DNA of 64,000 bases from Benincasa hispida (taxonomy: Eukaryota; Streptophyta; Magnoliopsida; Cucurbitales; Cucurbitaceae), in contig NC_052355.1 in assembly GCF_009727055.1 (NCBI RefSeq), positions 6,186,276 through 6,250,275 on the forward strand. Reading direction: 5' to 3'. The translations under genes and the position numbers were made by a program. Shown in pieces: positions 23,698 to 34,280 of the stretch (positions are counted from its first letter, which is position 1; every line of letters begins with the position of its first letter). The notes beneath the pieces were generated by a model that made no database searches, was not told the DNA's origin, and saw only the letters and a list, made by a program, of their open reading frames with translations.

Positions 23698-24461
23698 GCA
23701 CCAAAGTTTATTCTTTTAACACCCTGAGGATAACCAATAAACATACATTTCAGTGCCCTCTTGTTCAGCTTCCCTTCCTTAACATGAGCATAAGTTGAAC
23801 ATCCAAACACTCTGAGATGATCCAAGCTTGGAGCTTTTCCTGTCCATATCTTCTGAGGAGTCTTTAGGCCTAAAGCGGAAGACGAACTCCTATTAATAAG
23901 ATAACAAGTTGTTTGGGCAGCTTCCCCCCAAAATTTCAAGGGTAATGAAGCATTTGTCAAGAGACATTTTGTACGCTCCATAATTGTTCTGTTGAACCTC
24001 TCAACTAAACCATTCTGCTGTGGAGTGTACGTAACAGTGAAATGCCTCGTAATTCCCTCAGATTTGCAAAATTTATCAAATTTGTGATTCACAAATTCTA
24101 AACCATTGTCTATCCTCAGATATTTTATCTTCCTGTCTGTCTGGTTCTCATTCTGCTTTTTCTATTCAAGAAATTTTCCAAAAGTTTCATCCTTCTGTTT
24201 TAGTGGATACATCCACACCTTTCTTGAAAAATCATCAATGATTGACATAAAGTATCTCGAACCTCCCATAGAAGCTACCTTTGTAGAACCCCACAAATCT
24301 GAATGAATATAATCTAAAATTCCTTTAGTAGAATGCTTCCCTTTCCTAAACTTTACTCTGATAGACTTTCCCATTATGCAATATTCACAAAAAAGGGAGT
24401 TCAATGTCTTTAACTCCTCCAAGCAAACCTTGTTGTGAAAGAGCTTGCAGACCTCTTTCAC
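23655..24461 (-). pseudogene. Copia integrase core of element T
   Basis: One frame holding all three catalytic residues but broken by TAG at 24162-24164. The first part has the zinc pair CEYC, then DYIHSDLWGSTKVASMGGSR (first Asp) and FMSIIDDFSRKVWMYPLK. After the stop come RIDNGLEFVNHKF (second Asp) and TYTPQQNGLVERFNRTIMER (Glu). The TAG stands where tryptophan (TGG) would fit. The block GLKTPQKIWTGKAPSLDHLR and FGCSTYAHV closes the core. A frameshift at a run of six A near 24390-24396 separates it from the pre-integrase part. Confidence 0.93.
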
Positions 24462-24914
24462 TCACATGAGCCAATCTATTATGCCATAACATAGATTTAT
24501 CTGTTTCTTTCCCAGATGCAATAGCAGCATTACCTGAAACTGCAGTACCTTCCAACACATAAAGACCATTCCTCAAGGTCCCCTTCAACTTAACCAAAGA
24601 ACCCTTAATAACCTTCAAAACTCCATTCTCAGATTTATAAGAATAACTTGTTCTATCTAATTCGCCTAGAGAAATTAGATTTCGTTTGAGTTTTGGAACA
24701 TATCTTACATTTGTAAGAATTCTGATCATATCATCATGTGTTGCAATTCAAACTGACCCAATTCCTTTTACATCACAAGCACCATTATCACCAAGCATAA
24801 CTGGTCCCCTATCATTTTCCTGAAAGTCAATCAAGAAATCCCGATTAGGAGTCATGTGAAACGTGCACCCTGAATCCATGATCCAAGCATTCTGAATGTC
24901 CCTGTTGGACACCA
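24385..24914 (-). pseudogene. Copia protease and pre-integrase region of T
   Basis: In one frame: NAWIMDSGCTFHMTPNRDF with the aspartic protease DSG triad (Asp codon at 24874-24876), then MLGDNGACDVKGIGSV, a TGA stop at 24748-24750, then IATHDDMIRILTNVRYVPKL and the zinc-binding LWHNRLAHVSERGLQAL. The TGA stands at a place where arginine CGA would fit, a change expected from cytosine deamination. Protease would cut the polyprotein. It is out of frame with gag upstream. Confidence 0.9.
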
Positions 24915-25689
24915 TCAAAACCTCTGCTGAATCATACCCGTAATATTTGCTGCACTAGAATCCCCTGTATGCTTGCTACTTGATGCTTCCTTGCTCTTAT
25001 TCAAAGGGCAATTCTTTCTAAAGTGTCCTTCTTTATGACATAGGAAACACTTTTTGCTTTTCCCTTTTGATTTCGACCTGGATCTCGCCTTTCCTTTTCC
25101 TTTCTTTTTCTCATTTTTGCCTCTGCCATGAGTAACTCTCCATCCTTGCATTCCTTTTAATCTCGAATTTCTTTCTCCATCCAACACTATATCCATGGAC
25201 AATGAATCCCGTCCATATTTAATAGCTGCCTTAACTTCTCGATACGATTCTGGCAAAGAATTCATCCGACATCTTCTCACCGATGTTATTGAGATCAACT
25301 ATAATCTTCTAGAATTCATCTAGGTTCTCTTCTAAGCATTTACTTGAGTCCATCTTATATCCAAAGAATTTCTCCTTTAGATATAATTTATTTGGCAAGG
25401 ACTTAGTCAAATAAAGACTTTCCAGTTTCTTCCACAACTCCGCTGTAGTAGTGGCCTCATCTACTAGCCTAAGCACTCCATCTGACAGATACAGAATTAT
25501 CGTCGAATAGGCCATCTCATCCATATCTCTTTTTTCAGCTTCTGTAATTGTTGGTGGAAGGTTATCTTTGTCTAAGATTTTAGCTACCTTTTGTTGTACC
25601 AGAATAGCCCTAATCTTTTTCCTCCATAACCCGAAGTCACCTTTCCCATCAAATTTAACAATTTTGAATCGTGTAGACATCGAAGCCAT
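24915..25689 (-). pseudogene. Copia gag of element T
   Basis: The start at 25689 (MASMSTRFKIVKFDGKGDFG) lies about 85 bases after the primer site, as expected. 25309-25689 gives the N-terminal capsid part (LWRKKIRAILVQQKVAKIL, LWKKLESLYLTKSLPNKLYL). A frameshift near 25300 leads into 24915-25298, which has SLPESYREVKAAIKYG, a Lys/Arg/Ser-rich stretch and the zinc knuckle CFLCHKEGHFRKNC (C-X2-C-X4-H-X4-C). Gag would form the particle and bind element RNA. Confidence 0.93.
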
Positions 25690-25787
25690 CTGTCAAAATT
25701 AATTTCAACAAAAATTCTTGAACAAAGAATATGCCAGCACACCCTACCACATAACCTCTTTGGATCAACTAGAGCTCTGATACCACT

Positions 25788-26517
25788 TGTGAGAGTTTCT
25801 GAACCTAACTTAGATGGCCAAACAGAACGCAAACAATCAGCAAAAATAAATCGAAAGCAGTAAAGAACACCAAGATATATAGTGGTTCGACTAGTTTGGT
25901 CTACATCCACTTTGAGAACCAGCTTGAATTAATTTATTAATAAGCAATAAAGGAATTTTACAAATTACAAATAATCAGTGAAATCACCAATCTGTAATTT
26001 TTGTATCCACTGATACCGAGAGATCCGCATACAATGTCGCCTCTGAAAACTGAGAACAACCCGCTACAAAAACAACCCAAAAATAGTGTGCTATCGCCTC
26101 TGACCGACGAATCACGCGCAGGCCCACGCGTATCTCTCACTGTTGCCGCTCCACGTAAGAACCAGTGCAAAACCCACGCCCTCGCCGTCGACCTCCCTCG
26201 TCGAACGGAAATCGATCTCGCCAGACACCCACGCCACCGCTGCGGACGCTCGCCCACGTCAGACCCCGTCAGCCACGGACAGCGGCGGACGTTTTACTTC
26301 AGGCGGCTCACCAGACGAAACCCCCAGGCGACTATTTCTTCTCCCTTGCGGCTACCCTGCTCTCCAAAAAGAGTTACACAAAATACTGCCCTACTTTTGA
26401 AGAAGAAGAGATAATTGCAAAAATATCACTGCTCAATAATTATGATAATGCCATTGAGCCTTTAAATTTCCAAAAAACCCAATAAAAAACCACTTAAAAA
26501 ACTTGTTATATTCTATA
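25788..26517 (-). repeat. Element T 5' LTR (730 bp)
   Basis: Plus-strand sense TGTGAGAGTTTCTGAACC...ATATTCTATA; in element sense it starts TATAGAATATAACAAG, so the usual TG has become TA. It is next to the primer site at 25774-25785. The three long overlapping open frames at 25958-26485 come from its GC-rich middle, are shared with the other LTR, and have no coding support. Confidence 0.93.
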
Positions 26518-26522
26518 AAAAC

Positions 26523-27130
26523 AATACAACACGTACTATCGCTCAGATGAAAGGAGAATATATTTAAGGAAATAGGACGAAACATATCTTACCAAATCTC
26601 TTCCGCACCCATGATCTTGAAGAAATTGTTGACATCACTTTTCAACATCTATCGCAACGTAAGATTCGAGAAGTTGGTGAACAATATTGGAATGTAAGAA
26701 CTCATAGATCTCAAATGATGTTTTCATGAGAGGAGTAAAATATCACAATTTTTAAAGTGTATATAGATTATGTACTATTTATTTTTCATTACGATTCTTT
26801 CCCTTAATTTTTTCTAGTAAGTTTTAGTGAGACATATAGTGTACATATATTTGATATACAAGGAGGGGAGTATTGTAAATTAATTATGTGTAGATCACCA
26901 ATATATCCCTTCTCCTCTATGACTCTCACACACTTAGAATAGCCCTAGGAATTCTTTTAATTTTTAGTATTTTAAACTTGTGACATACTCCTTTATAACA
27001 CTATAAATATGAGTGTGGAGGTTTGGAAACAACACACATCAATTGAGAATAGAATTTGCTCTCAACTTTCTCATCCTCTTTAATTTGTTTTCATATTCTT
27101 AGTGTTCTTGCACTTTTTGTTCTTCTTTCA
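26523..27130 (+). mobile_element. Copia relic E: RNase H end, polypurine tract, 3' LTR
   Basis: Across the element T insertion the frame continues as YENNTTRTIAQMKGEYI, the RNase H substrate loop, where the usual aspartate is now asparagine. Then come a GNRTKHILPNLFRTHDL block and FEKLVNNIGM near 26664, the normal polyprotein end. A polypurine tract AGGAGGGGAG (26861-26870) precedes a short LTR that starts TGTAAATTAATTATGTG at 26874 and ends near 27130. The LTR holds a TATA-like CTATAAATATGAG at 27000. No matching 5' LTR is seen upstream of 13920. Confidence 0.7.
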
Positions 27131-28909
27131 GAACAAAAATGATTTGTTTTATGTTTTTAGTGTATTTAGATTAAATATAAAATTTTAAAATGTAAAAGAG
27201 CACTAAAAAATAAAAGTTTGGGCAAACATGCCTAAACTCATTTAGCATATTGTATTACTAATTATATAATATGATAAAATTATAATTATGCATAATCTAC
27301 AACATAAAATATGTTCATTATTAATTAATAATGGTTGAGATTCAACCAAATATATTAACTTAAGTAACTACAACTAATATTATTGTATATAAGTATATTA
27401 TCAAACTCAATTTAAACAGCTCTTTAAATTGATATGTAGCTTCTAAATAGAATCAATCACAGCAAAACACTAATAACATGAAATGCTAACTTTAGTTCTC
27501 ATTTCCAAATGCACTAAACCTTTCCTCCAAAACAAGATAACACAAGTTTTTTTATTCATTAAATTACTTGAATGCATGTCTCTTGATTTTAGGGCATATT
27601 TGAAAGTATTTTTAACAAAATTGTTGGTTAGAAACTGATTTTCATACAACCAATTTAATGTTTTGGTTCTATACTTTCAAAAGTGATTGTGTACAAACAA
27701 AATTAAAAGTAATTTTCAATGGCTTGCGATATGTTTGAGTTAACTTTTAGAATTAGTGTTTTTAGCTAAATCATTTAATTATAGTTAGTCGCAGAGATAA
27801 ATCATGTTAATATTTGGTTCATATTTGTACAGATGATCTAAATTTAAACAAAAGTATTTTTTAAATGATTGATATTTATTTCCAAAGGTAATATTATAAT
27901 CATTAAATTACTAAAAAAAACATTATATTTGAGATTGAAAAGAATTAGATGCAAAGAAAATTACATAGAAAGAAATAAAAGTTTAAGAGAAAAAAAAATA
28001 GAGAGCTAAAAAATCTTTAAATAGGAAAAAAAAAAATTTAGAGCCAGAAGAGAAATTTAATAGACCATGAAAATTAAAAGATAGAAAAGAATGTTATATA
28101 GGTATATAAAGTTGGGGAGAATCATAGAGGTTTAAAAAGAATAACTTTAAAGAGAGATTATGTTAAAAAACATAAGAGTGAGTAGTAAAAAAATTTCAAG
28201 AGCAAATAGTTAGAAAAAAAAAAACTAGAGGAAAAAAAAAAAGAAAATGTTAGAGAGATATTAAAAATTAGAGAGAATTAAAAATCAACGAGAATACTTA
28301 TAAATTTTAAAAAATAGAATAAAATTAGAAGTAAGCATTACAAAAACTTTAGAGAGGAAGAGTAAAAATAAGAGAGAAATAAAGATGAAAATGGACAACA
28401 AAAAAAAAAAAAAAAAAAGATTTTAAAAGAAAAATATGATTCTTTTAAAAAAAAAATTAGGACAATAATTTGGAGTCACATACAATCACTTAACAAAAAT
28501 TACTTGAAATCACCTTCCATTGTTCAAGTGATGTTTTTTTCCTCAAACAACTTTAAGTTTTCAAAATAACTTTTTCATCATTGTTAAATCACAATTTTTG
28601 AAAAAAAAAATAATTTTAGACATATGAAAACTGATATTTGATTTCCAAATTAATTCTCAAACATATTCTTACTTATCAAATGACATAACTATGTATTCGA
28701 AAGATGATTTCATTCAACCTAATAAAATAACAGTATTTTCTAAATTTAAAAAATATTTTCATAATATTAAATTATAAGAAAAATATTGATGGATATGATA
28801 GGTTTTAGTTAGAGGCCTAAAATTTTAAAAGTTTCACTTTTATCTTTGAATTTTAAATTTGTTTTAAAATAATTATTTCATCTCAACTATAATTTAGGTG
28901 AAAGTGTAA
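27131..28909. other. AT-rich DNA with fold-back ends and purine-rich core
   Basis: No gene. 27592 (AGGGCATATTTGAAAG) and 28672 (complement AGAATATGTTTGAGA) look like weak inverted ends of an element of about 1.1 kb, but I found no target duplication. Inside, 27935-28450 is strikingly purine-rich on the plus strand (many GAGAGAAAAA-like words and several runs of A), with few C or T. Confidence 0.4.
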
Positions 28910-30245
28910 AACTAACAACTTGTTGAATTGGTCTTCGGCAATAACTTCGGAGTCGTTCAAATAGAAGTAATAAACTGATTCAACTTATCCGGGGCAACTC
29001 AGCCCTTTAACATTCTCTTTCTCTCTTTCTGGCTTAGCCTACCAGGGAAATGTTCTTCTTGATAGCACAGGGTGAAGATCATTCGGCTAGTAAGCTCCCA
29101 TGTTCTCTGGAAATGGAATCACATATTCTCGGGTAAACAATGTACGAACTTCTAGCTTCAAAAAAGTTCTATAACATCTCTTCACATATAAAGGATGATG
29201 ATGAGGCCTGGAATTCTGTTCACTGCTTGAGTTGTGATTGAGAGAGTTCCTTAAAAATGAAGACACAGGGCGATTTCACTTTTCACATCATGATCGAAAA
29301 GGCAAAGTAGGAAAAAAATTAGGTCTTATTGCGTGTGGTGAGTGCTTCGAAAATCCATGCATGGGTTGATTACGAATGAAGAGAGGGGCTACTAGAACAT
29401 GGAAACCCGGGGATGATGTAAACCATGTACGTTCGGATTACAATTAGGTAAAGAGGGTAAAGAGATAGCTTGACTTCACTCTTTTCCGATGGTCTTCCGT
29501 GGAGGATGTGTTGCCCATCTTCGGTTCGATAACTCTTTCTCGTACAGCTTTCTATGGAAGAGCTTAGTTTCCAATCCCTTCGTAAAGATCGACAAGGGAT
29601 GTCCACTTCTAATGATTGGGTGTTCTGAGACATTCCCGGCAATTACCCCGCCCTAAGTGAGTAAGGCAACTTCTATACATGCTTTTTTTCTCTCGTAGAA
29701 GGCGCTAATGTTAAGCTATGTGGGTAGCAATGCAACACCCAAGGGTGCCACCAAGTTCCTCCGCGAAATTGTAGTAACAGAATCATCTCCAAAAATCTCG
29801 GTTAGAGCGGGCATATGCCAATAGTGAATACCATCGGAAGCCACTGCGGAACACCTGGGTAAAGAGACCCAATCTTGAGATGAAATAAATACCCGCGGCT
29901 TCGGTCTTTTCAATAAAATCATCACGTAGTAAATCAACAAAGCCTAAAGTGATGTCTCTTTCCCCTTCGACGTTTACCTACTACGGTACTAGCTGTAATA
30001 TGGCCTCCACCTCAATGCCTTTCTTCTCTACTTACTTTACAATAAATTTCTAGGAATGATACCTTGACTAGCTTGTGAATCAGTCATTTTCCCCTTCACA
30101 GTCATTGCTTATATTAGCTTCTACCAAATTAACTTGTTAGAGTTTATGAGAAAGGGATTGAAGAATAGCGTATGGCATGTATCATTTCTAAGCATAGGAC
30201 AGATGCTAGAGCAAAGCGAGATTGAATGCCGATCGTGACATGTAA
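28910..30245. other. Organelle-derived DNA insertion
   Basis: A block of clearly higher GC content and different word use than the AT-rich DNA on both sides. It contains a recognisable piece of the chloroplast gene rbcL (29722-30014, minus strand). The rest does not look chloroplast-coding and resembles plant mitochondrial spacer DNA, where old chloroplast fragments are common. I infer a mitochondrion-to-nucleus transfer. The edges are approximate. The 90-codon frame at 29370-29642 (minus) is in this block; I do not recognise it. Confidence 0.65.
29722..30014 (-). pseudogene. rbcL: rbcL fragment (RuBisCO large subunit)
   Basis: The minus-strand DNA aligns in order with the part of rbcL around residues 325-412. 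It includes a TVVGK block with the active-site lysine of loop 6, [17 protein letters not shown], a frameshifted match to the EKDRSRG region, [22 protein letters not shown] (intact) and a frameshifted GGGTLGHPWG region. Single-base insertions and deletions separate the blocks. The full protein is about 475 residues, so this is under a fifth of it. It is a dead organelle copy, not the working gene. Confidence 0.88.
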
Positions 30246-30298
30246 AAATAGGGTAGAACTGTATACCTACAAATTTCATGTATGTTTCAAAATTATAC

Positions 30299-30833
30299 TA
30301 TGGGTGTATATGGATTGAGTTGGGTTGGGTTGAAGATGTTCTAGGACCGAATACCAAAAATTCGGTTTGGTTGGTGGCAACCCAAATGACCCAATTAAAG
30401 TCTCCAACCCAACCCTTAAATTTGGGTGGATTGATTGGGTTGTTGGGTTATACCTATTTCTTTCTTTTTAATTAAAAATATGTAAATTTATATACAGACT
30501 AATAACTAAAAATGTCACAAAATTCCAATATTAAATACAAATATCTATGATATTTATTACAAACTTTAAATAAAGATAGATATCATAAACTATTTTAAAA
30601 GAAAATAAAAATCAAAAACATGAATCAATACAAAGTAATCAAAATTAAAACACAAAAATGTATGTATATTTATTAATATATAAAAAATTCGGGTTCGGTT
30701 GGGTCAACCCAAATTTTTTTTAGCCAACTCACGACCCAACCCAACCCAACAAAAATAGAAAAAGTTGAACTCAACCTAACCAAGAACAAAACTAACCTAA
30801 CCCAACCCTTACATTTTGAGTTAGACACCCCTA
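30299..30833. mobile_element. hAT-like element rich in TTGGG/CCCAA
   Basis: 535 bp flanked by a perfect 8 bp direct repeat AATTATAC (30291-30298 and 30834-30841). The ends are short inverted repeats, TATGGGTGTATA on the left and TAGACACCCCTA on the right. Subterminal parts are full of TTGGGTTGGG (left) and ACCCAACCCAAC (right), so the two halves can pair. It has no transposase; the 65-codon frame at 30278-30475 is repeat sequence. Confidence 0.82.
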
Positions 30834-30841
30834 AATTATAC

Positions 30842-31806
30842 TCTTATTGTTTTAAAAACTTCATTTTAACCTTTAAACCCTTTAAAATTGTATTGAAAAA
30901 GTTACTCGACAGCTTTTTCAATTTATTAATGACGAAAATACAAAATAACAATCCCAAAATTGGACATATTTTGTGGTGTGGTAAAAAGTGATTTAGGAAA
31001 AATCTTAGCTGTTTATACGGGCTTGGTAAAAGAGCTTATTTATTAATTTGCTAGAATTTAAGTAACTTATAAAAGCTTATAAATACCAACTTTATATTTA
31101 GCTTTTCTAAAAAAAAATTGTTGCCTTCTTAATCATTTAAATAAATATGTTATAATAATCCCATTCGACATTAATATATTTTGTCCTATCTATTTTCAAA
31201 TTTTAATTGATTCAATTTTTTATAATAATTATTTTTCTTAAATTTTATCAAATAATTTAGATTAAACAAAATTAATTGAAATTCAAATTATATAAAATTT
31301 TAAATAAAAATATTGTAATAAAGTTTAAATTATATCAATATGATAATAATTGAAATAATAAACTATTCTAGCCCATATAACTAAATTACACTAATTTATT
31401 ATTAATTTTTCAAACACCCCTAACTAGTTTTCTCTAATTTAAAATTAAAATTTATCAAATCATTATTTTACATTTGTTCACATCTGATTTTTTTAAAAGC
31501 ACAACTATCGACAATTATTTTAAAAATTACAACAATTCATAATCGAGCATTAGTCTTAAACATTGAAGTTTGTGGCTATTTGATCCTTAATTTTTTTTAA
31601 ATGCCTAACAAATTTTTACTAAATTTAAAATTTTAGAAAATTAACTGAGCTATTAGATGTAAATATGAAATTTATGTCCAATGAAATTTTTTGAACTTTC
31701 AGTTTTAGTTTTAGTACAACCTTGAATTTTTTTAAAAAATTAGCGGACTAAATAGAATACAAACACAAAGTTTTAGAGCAAATTGTAATTAATCTAAAAA
31801 TAAAAT
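30842..31806. other. AT-rich spacer, no gene seen
   Basis: Very AT-rich DNA without open frames or recognisable repeats, apart from scattered phrases such as TTAGTCTTAAACATTGAAG that resemble the fold-back element to the right. Confidence 0.5.
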
Positions 31807-32290
31807 AAAAATTTGGTTAAAAATCACTTTTAATCCTAAACTTTCATATAAGTAACAATTTAGTCCCCGAACTTTAGATTTTAAGATTTAGTCCTTATAC
31901 TTTCAATTTTGTAACATTTTAGTCCCCAAACTTTACTACGTAGTAATTTAGTCCTTGAACTTTAAAACTTGTAATAATTTAGTCCTTATTATAGAAATTA
32001 ATATTAAGGTTTAATGAGATTTTATGTATAAATAAAACATTAAACTAATTAAAAACTTAATATTTTTAGAAAATACAAAGTTTACATCATAAAATATTGA
32101 CATCTAATTTTGATATTTTTCTTTTATGTTAGGGGCTAAATTATTATAATGTCAAAAGTACAAGAAATAAATTATTACGTACTAAAATTTAAAGATTAAA
32201 TTATTATAAAATTAAAAGTATAGAGGCTAAATCGTTACAAGAATGACGAAATTGTTACTTAGGACTAAAAGTATTTTTTAATCAAAAATT
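31807..32290. mobile_element. Fold-back (MITE-like) element of TTTAGTCC repeats
   Basis: The left arm (about 31807-31985) and right arm (about 32130-32290) are inverted copies. Both hold TTAAAAA(A)TCACTTTTA-like ends followed by three or four imperfect units of AATTTAGTCCTTGAACTTT, here on the plus strand on the left and complementary on the right. The loop is AT-rich. No coding capacity and no certain target duplication; the left flank AAAATTT and right flank AAAAATTA are too AT-rich to judge. Confidence 0.55.
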
Positions 32291-32423
32291 AATTTTTTAT
32301 TTTTGTAAAAAATATAATAGTAATAATAATAATAATTGAAAAAGAAAAATGAATGGTATTTTGGGGTGTGGCAGAGTACCACGGACTAAATATTGGAGAT
32401 GACAGTCTTTTGACAGAGTCAGT

Positions 32424-32757
32424 CACAAGGACTGGTCAAAGCTTGTCAATTCCATTTTTGACCACAATCCCCTCTGGGCCCCACCACTCCTTTTTTTTTT
32501 TTTTTACCATTTTCCCCATTTTACCCTTCCCCCTGTCCCCACCATTTTCCCTCTATCTCCTGCCTCCACTCCTGTCTCTTATACACATCTAGATGTGTAT
32601 AAGAGACAGCACAAGGACTGGTCAAAGCTTGTCAATTCCATTTTTGACCACAATCCCCTCTGGGCCCCACCACTCCTTTTTTTTTTTTTTTACCATTTTC
32701 CCCATTTTACCCTTCCCCCTGTCCCCACCATTTTCCCTCTATCTCCTGCCTCCACTC
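32424..32757. other. Mate-pair junction adapter between duplicated 148 bp
   Basis: 32572-32590 is CTGTCTCTTATACACATCT and 32591-32609 its exact complement AGATGTGTATAAGAGACAG: the two Tn5 mosaic ends joined, which is the Nextera mate-pair junction adapter. It sits between two apparently identical 148 bp copies, 32424-32571 and 32610-32757. This is a library artefact built into the assembly. The true sequence is probably one copy running straight into TGACGCTCTGACACTG. Confidence 0.97.
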
Positions 32758-33372
32758 TGACGCTCTGACACTGCCCTTTTTCTTTTTTTCTTTTTTTAAT
32801 TTTTTTTGTCAGCACAACAAAACCCAACTCCTTTTTCAGGGCCTTTTTTCCCCCTTTCCGAAATTACCCTTTTACCCTCCTTTCTTTTCTCACCGACCAA
32901 TTTATCGTCTTCATTTTATCGTTTCCCAAAATATCGTCAAAACGAGATTATGGTATTTACTTTTTACTGTCACCCATTTCATGAGATGAAAATGGTAACT
33001 AACAGCCTGTCACCACTTTCTCTGCTCAAACTTATTTATTTTTCTGATTGGGAATTGTTGAACTTTCAACGTCTAGAAAGATGATGAGTGTTTTTATATA
33101 TTGAAAAAGATTTTACAACTTTAAAATTACATCATAGATTTTCAACTTTTTGTTCTTAACATATCCAATAATTTTTTAAATTAATACATCTATTAGAAGC
33201 AAGTTTAAAATTTATGTCTAATATGATTATAAATTTTTATTTTTTTTAAAAAAAATTTGAATAGGTTAAAGATTTATTAGACACACGATTAAAAGTTCCT
33301 CTAGAGTTATTAAATCGAAAATATAGAAATTTATTCAATAATCTAAGATCTATTAGACACAAATTTGAAAAT
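32758..33372. other. Low-copy spacer, no gene seen
   Basis: A T- and pyrimidine-rich stretch followed by AT-rich DNA. With 32337-32423 it is one of the few parts that does not look repeated elsewhere in the window. TTGAC-type words (W-box-like) at 32410, 32434 and 32458 could belong to a promoter, but no open frame, splice pattern or TATA box points to a gene. The 92-codon frame at 32806-33084 has no known motif. Confidence 0.4.
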
Positions 33373-33544
33373 GGGTAATTGTTTTAAATGGTAAAACTGT
33401 TTAAAATATTTTCATGTATAACAAATGTCACTGTCTATCAGTGATAGACCGTGATATGTTTATCGCAGTCTATTATTGATACACAGTGAAATTTTGCTAA
33501 ATTTATAAATAAGTGGTTCAATTTTCTTTATTTAAAAACAATCC
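33373..33544 (+). mobile_element. hAT-type MITE, copy 3
   Basis: Same family as 19904-20123: start GGGTAATTGTTTTAAATGG, a core with CTATCAGTGATAGACCGTGATA and ATCGCAGTCTATTATTGATA, and end TTTAAAAACAATCC. The flanks TTGAAAAT and TATGAAAT resemble a decayed 8 bp duplication but do not match fully. Confidence 0.65.
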
Positions 33545-34280
33545 TATGAAATTTTAGAATTCTATTTGACACAAATTTTAAAGTGCAAGTACATATGAAA
33601 CACAATTAAAGTTGAACACAATAAACCCGAAATTGAAAATTTTGAAACTTATGAAATTCGAAGATTTATAAACATAATATTAAAAATCTAGAGACTTATG
33701 AGACATAAAATCAATATGCAAAGTACCTATTAGACAAAAACTAAAGTTCAGGGACATATGACACTATAGTGAAAGTTCTAAAATTCATGTCATTCAAAAT
33801 CCAATCAATTTGGCCTTAAGATTTGGTAAAACCTAAGAAAGATCTAAGGAATTAGTATAAGCATCCCTAATATTTCACAAATGTCATAAAATTTAGTAAT
33901 ATTTCATAATTAAATAATATTTTGAGATATTTTTAACCTTTTAATAGATTCTCACTCAAAGATTTTCAAATTTTATTAAAAAAAATATCATTTCCAGATT
34001 TTGTATTATTTCTATAGAGATTTTATTTTTTTGAAATATTATTAATTACATTATCATTTATCAATAAAATTTTGAAATATTTAATTTTTCCTTATTAAGA
34101 TGATTTCCGAATGTTGACTTTGTTTTTGTTATCCATTAATCTTTGTTAATATTAATTTAATACATGATATTTCAAATTAATATTTTCTTCATTTTCTTCA
34201 TTTTATTTATTTTCTTCCATATTCCTAGATGAAAATCGAGCACCTCTCTTTTTAGATCTCAAGTATATGTCGCATGTACT
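33545..34280. other. AT-rich spacer, no gene seen
   Basis: AT-rich DNA with phrases such as AAATTTAGAGACTTATTAGACAC-like words repeated loosely (33170-33780), typical of decayed non-coding repeats in plant spacers. No reading frame of note. Confidence 0.5.

Larger units (their letters stand above)
20937..26517 (-). mobile_element. Copia LTR retrotransposon T, nearly full length
   Basis: A 5.58 kb minus-strand element with a perfect 5 bp target duplication AAAAC (20932-20936 and 26518-26522). The 5' LTR is 25788-26517 and the 3' LTR 20937-21686. The primer-binding site (complement of 25774-25785, TGGTATCAGAGC) lies 2 bases inside the 5' LTR and matches initiator-Met tRNA. The polypurine tract (complement of 21687-21696, GAGGGAGATT) abuts the 3' LTR. 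Domain order gag, protease, integrase, RT, RNase H is that of Copia; the gag style suggests the Tnt1/Tork group. At least seven frameshifts and several stops make it non-autonomous. It inserted in the RNase H of relic E. Confidence 0.96.

Noticed and set aside
26001..26485. Three overlapping frames of 85-137 codons
   Set aside because: They are the GC-rich middle of the element T LTR and the same region is repeated at 21180-21540.
29370..29642. 90-codon minus-strand frame in the organelle-like block
   Set aside because: I could not match it to any plastid or mitochondrial gene; kept as part of the insertion, not called as a gene.
32353..32592. 79-codon frame
   Set aside because: It reads into the Tn5 mosaic-end adapter and through a T run; not a natural gene.
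32337..33085. Promoter and first exon of a host gene
   Set aside because: Low-copy and pyrimidine-rich with W-box-like words, but no convincing start, frame or splice site downstream.
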